A DNA stretch of 64,000 nucleotides, taken from contig JAFQDM010000025.1 of assembly GCA_017416065.1 (NCBI GenBank), positions 24,443-88,442 on the forward strand. Reading direction: 5' to 3'. The first letter of the stretch is position 1, and each line of letters starts with the position of its first letter. This document shows, piece after piece, positions 59,907 to 64,000 of the stretch. The notes under the pieces are model-generated. The model saw only the letters and a program-made list of their open reading frames with translations, did not search any database and was not told the DNA's origin. Position numbers and translations under genes: made by a program. Source of the DNA: Ruminococcus sp. GTDB taxonomy: Bacteria; Bacillota; Clostridia; Oscillospirales; Acutalibacteraceae.

Positions 59907-61287
59907 AATCCTGTATTAACTTTCTTCCTTTTTTGAGCCAGTAGGCAAGGAACATTGCAAAGAGCAGCAGGTTGTGAAGTATCATACACGCCCAGGCTGA
60001 CACAAGCCCCATCCCCCAGAACGTGATGCATATAAAGGTTCCCACAATGCGGATTCCCCACATACCGATAATGTTTATAACAAAGGGCATCATGGTCTTG
60101 CCCACTCCCTGGAGCATTCCCTCCATCACAATGGAAACTCCGTAGAATGGCTCTGAAACAGCCACCATCCTCAGCACCACCGAGCCTAAAGCAATAACCT
60201 GAGCATCCTTTGTAAACAAGCTCATCATCCAGGGTGCAAAGATAAACAGCAGGCCTCCCGTCACTATCATCAGCACAACCTCAATAAGAACTATCATCCT
60301 GGTAAGGCTCAGCAGTTTATTTCTGTCTTTAGCTCCCAACGCATTTCCTGCCATAGTAGCGGCGGCCGCCTGCATTCCGTAGCCGGGTATGTAGAAAGCA
60401 CTCTCCACCGTATTGGCAATGGTGTGTGCTGCAGTAGAGATCTCTCCCAGAGAATTTATCATAGAGGCAAAGGCTACGTAGCCAAAGGAGGTTGCAAACC
60501 TCTGGCACATATTGGGAAGCGCCACCCTCAGGCAAGGCCTCAGTATCTCCCCCAAGGGCTTTATGCTGTGCCCCTTGGGGGAAACCAAAGGATTACGCAT
60601 AAGTGCTATGGTGATAAGCACACCGCCCACAGCAAAGGATATTGCACTTGCCACAGCGGCACCCTCTACTCCCCAGCCTGCACCGAACATACAAAACTCA
60701 AGGGAGAAAACCTTTATAATCCTCGTCGGGAATATTAAGAAGAAATTAAGAACAACGTTTACAATGTTTATCACAAGTCCCACAAGCATTGGGGTCTTTG
60801 TATCCCCTGCGGCCCTCAGCACTGTACTGAAGATTATGTTGGCACTTCTGAAGAGCATCGGGGAGTAAAGAATGAAGAAATACCGTGCCGCCAGCCCCTG
60901 TATCTCCTCGTCTACCTTCATCCATACGGGAACAAAAGAGCTCAGAGAAAGTGTTGCCACAGTAAAGAACACTCCCACAATAATAACTATCAGCACCGCC
61001 TGGGCAGAAGCTTTTGCCGCCTTCTCTTTATCGCCTGCACCAAGGGATCGGGCAATAAACGACAAAAAACCGATTCCCAGCGCAGAGACGCTGGAATTCA
61101 CAAGCCAGTTCACAGTTGTGGTAGAGCCCACAGCCGCAGTAGCTTCTGTGCCCAAAGCCCCCACCATTGCAGTATCTATATATTGCACCGCAGTCTGCAA
61201 AAGCTCCTGGAGCATAGTAGGCCACGCAAGTGCAAATATGGCGGCAATCATCCCCCACTCAAATCTGATTTTCAACTTTCCTTTCAT
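59905..61287 (-). CDS. MATE family efflux transporter
   Basis: A 460-residue drug/Na+ antiporter-type protein of twelve membrane helices in two related halves. ATG at 61287 behind AGAGG. The N-half has ALAWPTMLQELLQTAVQYIDTAMVGALGTEATAAVG and the C-half ALPNMCQRFATSFGYVAFASMINSLGE, the MATE signature repeats. Substrate not predictable. Confidence 0.93.
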   Translation of the reverse strand: MKGKLKIRFEWGMIAAIFALAWPTMLQELLQTAVQYIDTAMVGALGTEATAAVGSTTTVNWLVNSSVSALGIGFLSFIARSLGAGDKEKAAKASAQAVLIVIIVGVFFTVATLSLSSFVPVWMKVDEEIQGLAARYFFILYSPMLFRSANIIFSTVLRAAGDTKTPMLVGLVINIVNVVLNFFLIFPTRIIKVFSLEFCMFGAGWGVEGAAVASAISFAVGGVLITIALMRNPLVSPKGHSIKPLGEILRPCLRVALPNMCQRFATSFGYVAFASMINSLGEISTAAHTIANTVESAFYIPGYGMQAAAATMAGNALGAKDRNKLLSLTRMIVLIEVVLMIVTGGLLFIFAPWMMSLFTKDAQVIALGSVVLRMVAVSEPFYGVSIVMEGMLQGVGKTMMPFVINIIGMWGIRIVGTFICITFWGMGLVSAWACMILHNLLLFAMFLAYWLKKGRKLIQD

Positions 61288-61383
61288 ATAAACCTCTGTA
61301 CGCAATCTATGCATAAACCAAAAAATTAAATCCAATATCAATTATACTCATAACAGCTTCAAGTTCAAGTACAAACAGAATTT

Positions 61384-61418
61384 ATAAAAAGAAAATCCTG
61401 CCCCGTAAGGAGCAGGAT
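61384..61418 (-). terminator. Terminator of the NSS transporter gene
   Basis: On the minus strand ATCCTGC/GCAGGAT around CC/GG pairs (one mismatch) is followed by a T-rich tail. Confidence 0.72.
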
Positions 61419-61435
61419 ACCTTATGGCATTCATA

Positions 61436-62833
61436 TCAGAACAAGCCCTTAAACCATTTCAGAATAGTAAAGCCGTCCGAAAATTCAAAATTCAGTATTC
61501 CCATCAGGAAAATTACAAATATAGCCGCAGGGAGCACATAGGTCAGATAAGGCTTCATCCATCTTTTAAGCTTCATTCCCTTGCCCTGATTTGCCTCTGC
61601 AAGGAAGTTTTCAAAGCCCCAGCCTTTTTTGCTCACACAGAAGAGCACATAGCACAATGAACCCAAGGGCAAAAAGCAATTGGAAACAAAGAAGTCCTCC
61701 AAATCCATAATTGTAGAGCCGGACGTAAAGGGATGCACTCCGGACCAAAGGTTGAAGCCAAGCGCACAGGGGATCGAGAGCAAAAGCACAGACACAGCGC
61801 ACACAAGGCAAGCCTTTATCCTGCTCCAGGGAAACAGTTCCCTGACGGAAGCAAGAATATTCTGAAAAACAGCAATGATCGTAGACATTGCCGCAAAGAA
61901 CATAAACAGGAAGAAAAGGGAGCCCCACCATCTGCCGCCGTTCATATTGTTGAACACCTTGGCCATAGCCTCAAACAAAAGCCTGGGACCTGCCTCAACC
62001 TTAACGTCAAAGGTAAAGCAAGCAGGAAAAATAATGAGTCCTGCCACAACAGCAACAAAGGTGTCCAGCACCATAATGTTGACAGATTCCCCAAGGAGAG
62101 AGCGCTCCTTGCCGATATAGCTGCCGAAGATCGCCATTGATCCAATGCCAAGGCTCAGAGTAAAGAAGGCTTGATTCATAGCTGCAACAACCATTTTTCC
62201 GCTGAACTCAGAGAGCTCGGGCTTCAGATAAAACTCAAGTCCCTCCTTCGCACCGGGCAGAGTAAAGCTGTTCACAGCAAGCACGATCATAAGCACAAGC
62301 AGGGCTATCATCATATATTTCGTAACCCGTTCAACGCCGTTTTGAAGTCCAAAGGAAAGTATCAGGAATCCCAGCACAACAACGACCGCCATAAATCCCA
62401 CGGTAACAGACGGCGAAGCCTGCATACTGTCAAAAAGAGCAGCGGACTGCTTGTCCGTAATCCCCGTCATGGAACCTCTGAGAAAGCTCACAAAATAATA
62501 CAGGATCCAACCTGTTACCGAAGTGTAAAACATTACGAGCAACAAATTTGCAACAAGGGTTCCGTATCCGTGAATATGCCATTTCTGCCCGGGCTTTTCA
62601 AGCTTTTGGTAAAGAGATACGGGGCTTGCCTGCGCACCTCTGCCCAGTGAGAACTCCATCACCATAACAGGCAGACCCAGCAATATCAAAAATATAAAGT
62701 AAAGCAGTACAAAAGCTCCGCCTCCGTTACTGCCCGCCATCCAGGGAAACTTCCACACGTTTCCAACTCCAATGGCACATCCTGCACTAAGCAATATAAA
62801 CCCAAGCCTGCCGGAAAGCCTCTCACGTTCCAT
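61436..62833 (-). CDS. Neurotransmitter:sodium symporter family transporter
   Basis: A 465-residue LeuT-fold importer of amino acids coupled to Na+. TM1 carries GNVWKFPWMAGSNGGGAF with the unwound substrate/ion site; eleven to twelve membrane segments follow; MNQAFFTLSLGIGSMAIFGSYI is TM6. Start ATG at 62833. The substrate is unknown. Confidence 0.93.
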   Translation of the reverse strand: MERERLSGRLGFILLSAGCAIGVGNVWKFPWMAGSNGGGAFVLLYFIFLILLGLPVMVMEFSLGRGAQASPVSLYQKLEKPGQKWHIHGYGTLVANLLLVMFYTSVTGWILYYFVSFLRGSMTGITDKQSAALFDSMQASPSVTVGFMAVVVVLGFLILSFGLQNGVERVTKYMMIALLVLMIVLAVNSFTLPGAKEGLEFYLKPELSEFSGKMVVAAMNQAFFTLSLGIGSMAIFGSYIGKERSLLGESVNIMVLDTFVAVVAGLIIFPACFTFDVKVEAGPRLLFEAMAKVFNNMNGGRWWGSLFFLFMFFAAMSTIIAVFQNILASVRELFPWSRIKACLVCAVSVLLLSIPCALGFNLWSGVHPFTSGSTIMDLEDFFVSNCFLPLGSLCYVLFCVSKKGWGFENFLAEANQGKGMKLKRWMKPYLTYVLPAAIFVIFLMGILNFEFSDGFTILKWFKGLF

Positions 62834-63103
62834 TATTCATCACCTGATTTCAAAAACATAAGATGATTTTATCAAATATCCCTCCCATAGTCAATGGGAG
62901 AAAAAATCAATTTCAAAACACTCAGGTTTATCCCGGCTATTAAAAAAAACCAGCGAATACAACTGTGAATCTATACATTTAACCAAAAGCAAACAAAGCA
63001 TAAAAGGCCCTTATTCAAAAGAAAAAAAGTATTTCCGCTTCCCCTGATTATACACTATCAAAGGACATCTGTTAACCTGAACACCTATAAGTTATCAATA
63101 CAA

Positions 63104-63661
63104 TTATTTATTTTTAAGCTTTTTATTATAATATATCAATCCAAATAAATTATAAATCAAATAAAAAGCTACAAATATAAAATAAGAAATAAGAAAGATT
63201 AAATAAACGATATCTATATCATTAAGAAGTTTTTCGGAATTAGTTACCACTCCAATAATTAACGGCGCAAGTAAAAACAAGAAAAGAATTATTCCCAAAA
63301 CTACCTTCTTAAAAAGATAATGCTGTAAAATAATATCTCTGTCGTTCAATTGATCGGTTAGCTCTGCTTGTTTAGTAATCCTGAAAACACTTATTCCGCC
63401 CAACCCCTCTAAAAAAGTCCCTTTTATTTGATTGGCGTTGAAATTTTGAACCAATGCGTTTTCGATCAGATTCATATTCAGTTTTTCTCTAGTAATAGAA
63501 TAAGTTAAGAAATACTGCGCCGTTTTTGGTTTCGATTTAACAAAATAAAAACAACGAAAGCCTTTAATTTTATCCAATCTCCAACCATTTTCTTCTAAGG
63601 ATGTAAGCTCTTTTTCGATTAAATCAAATTTCCATATTGGTTGAAAAAATCTCTTACGCAT
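63104..63661 (-). CDS. DUF2812 family membrane protein
   Basis: A 185-residue protein. The ATG at 63661 has AAAGGTGG upstream. The N-terminal soluble DUF2812 domain (FDLIEKELTSLEENGWRLDKI and FYFVKSKPK) is followed by two membrane helices (about 125-180) and a lysine-rich end. Such genes usually pair with a padR gene, but none is adjacent here. The gene is notably AT-rich. Confidence 0.82.
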   Translation of the reverse strand: MRKRFFQPIWKFDLIEKELTSLEENGWRLDKIKGFRCFYFVKSKPKTAQYFLTYSITREKLNMNLIENALVQNFNANQIKGTFLEGLGGISVFRITKQAELTDQLNDRDIILQHYLFKKVVLGIILFLFLLAPLIIGVVTNSEKLLNDIDIVYLIFLISYFIFVAFYLIYNLFGLIYYNKKLKNK

Positions 63662-63804
63662 CACTTCACCACCTTTAGTAAATTTTAGCATAAAAGCGAC
63701 GAATAAACAACAATAATTCATCAGTGAAGCGACATTACTATTCAATTTATATCATTCATTAAATGAGATCGGGTTTCTAAATGATAATGAATAGTGAAAA
63801 ACAA

Positions 63805-63834
63805 AAAATCCGTCCTCTTTCAAGAACGGATTTT
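63805..63834 (-). terminator. Terminator of the rRNA/tRNA transcript
   Basis: AAAATCCGT/ACGGATTTT with a T-rich tail on the minus strand, directly after tRNA-Asn. Confidence 0.85.
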
Positions 63835-63838
63835 CGTT

Positions 63839-63914
63839 TGGCTCCCCCAGTTGGACTCGAACCAACGACAACTCGGTTAACAGCCGAGTGCTCTACCGAC
63901 TGAGCTATGGAGGA
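63839..63914 (-). tRNA. tRNA-Asn (anticodon GTT)
   Basis: A complete cloverleaf on the minus strand: acceptor TCCTCCA with TGGGGGA, D-loop AGTCGGTAGA, anticodon loop CTGTTAA with GTT, T-arm GGTTCGAGTCC and encoded CCA. It lies 3' of 5S rRNA, so it is part of an rRNA operon. Confidence 0.97.
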
Positions 63915-63921
63915 ATATAAA

Positions 63922-64000
63922 TGTTGGCATTTTCCTATCTTCCCGGGCCGTCACCAGCCAAGTATTGTCGGCACTATAGGGCTTAACTTCTGTGTTCGGA
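63922..64000 (-). rRNA. 5S ribosomal RNA, partial (3' part)
   Basis: On the minus strand the sequence reads CCGAACACAGAAGTTAAGCC then GACAATACTTGGCTGGTGA and CCCGGGAAGATAGG, the universal 5S core. The 5' half lies beyond the window edge; the exact 3' end near 63922-63926 is estimated. Confidence 0.93.

Noticed and set aside
1-64000. Insertion sequences or integrases
   Set aside because: No frame shows a DDE, HUH, serine or tyrosine recombinase motif, including around the phage-like locus and the HipA-like insert.

Overview
The window is a housekeeping-rich chromosome segment of a spore-forming, Gram-positive member of the Clostridia, most likely a Ruminococcus-like Oscillospiraceae. The evidence is an alpha/beta-type SASP, SpmA/SpmB, a GerA/SpoVAF-family protein and a BofC-like domain (sporulation); a two-repeat dockerin in a secreted protein; a GTP-type PEP carboxykinase; an archaeal-type prolyl-tRNA synthetase; and IreB and DUF1292 family proteins. 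This is inferred from gene content only.

Layout. 0-4 kb: end of a polyamine ABC transporter operon (potA, potB and a potC-potD fusion). 4-9.4 kb: alpha/beta hydrolase, ireB, a small unknown protein, a secreted dockerin protein bracketed by two arrays of short palindromes, a DtxR-type regulator and an AT-rich DUF4143 ATPase. 9.7-12.4 kb: the feoA-feoB-Cys-rich protein iron operon with two matching operator palindromes. 12.6-20.3 kb: O-antigen ligase-like membrane protein, an orphan F420 ligase-like enzyme, and a minus-strand cluster alr, polA, LMW phosphatase, rimI. 20.5-31.6 kb: a dense 17-gene minus-strand locus with head, packaging and baseplate genes in PBSX order, but without sheath, tape measure, lysis, integrase or repressor genes. 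It is preceded by a SLOG-fold gene and a structured RNA with its own promoter and terminator (31.8-32.35 kb). 32.4-44.9 kb: GerA-family protein, lysC, hom, a class A PBP, BofC-like protein, SASP, a HipA-like kinase/AbrB-like module between 134-bp direct repeats, dCMP deaminase, AbrB-zinc ribbon regulator, spmAB, queT. 44.9-57.8 kb: DUF1292 protein, proS, acpP, HPr-like protein, phosphohexomutase, lipoproteins, lgt, ruvX, pckG, tsaD, a DUF308 protein, ppa. 58-64 kb: padR-DUF1700-DUF4097 operon, MATE and NSS transporters, an AT-rich DUF2812 gene, tRNA-Asn and the 3' part of a 5S rRNA.

The most interesting signals are: the compact phage-derived locus that looks intact yet lacks the usual tail-length machinery; the structured RNA in front of it, which could be an attenuator leader or a stand-alone RNA; the HipA-like module, whose insertion duplicated exactly the SASP tail and shared terminator; and two arrays in which different small hairpins are separated by a constant 7-8 bp tag that changes orientation midway. 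All function calls are by recognition of motifs and gene order; no database search was run.
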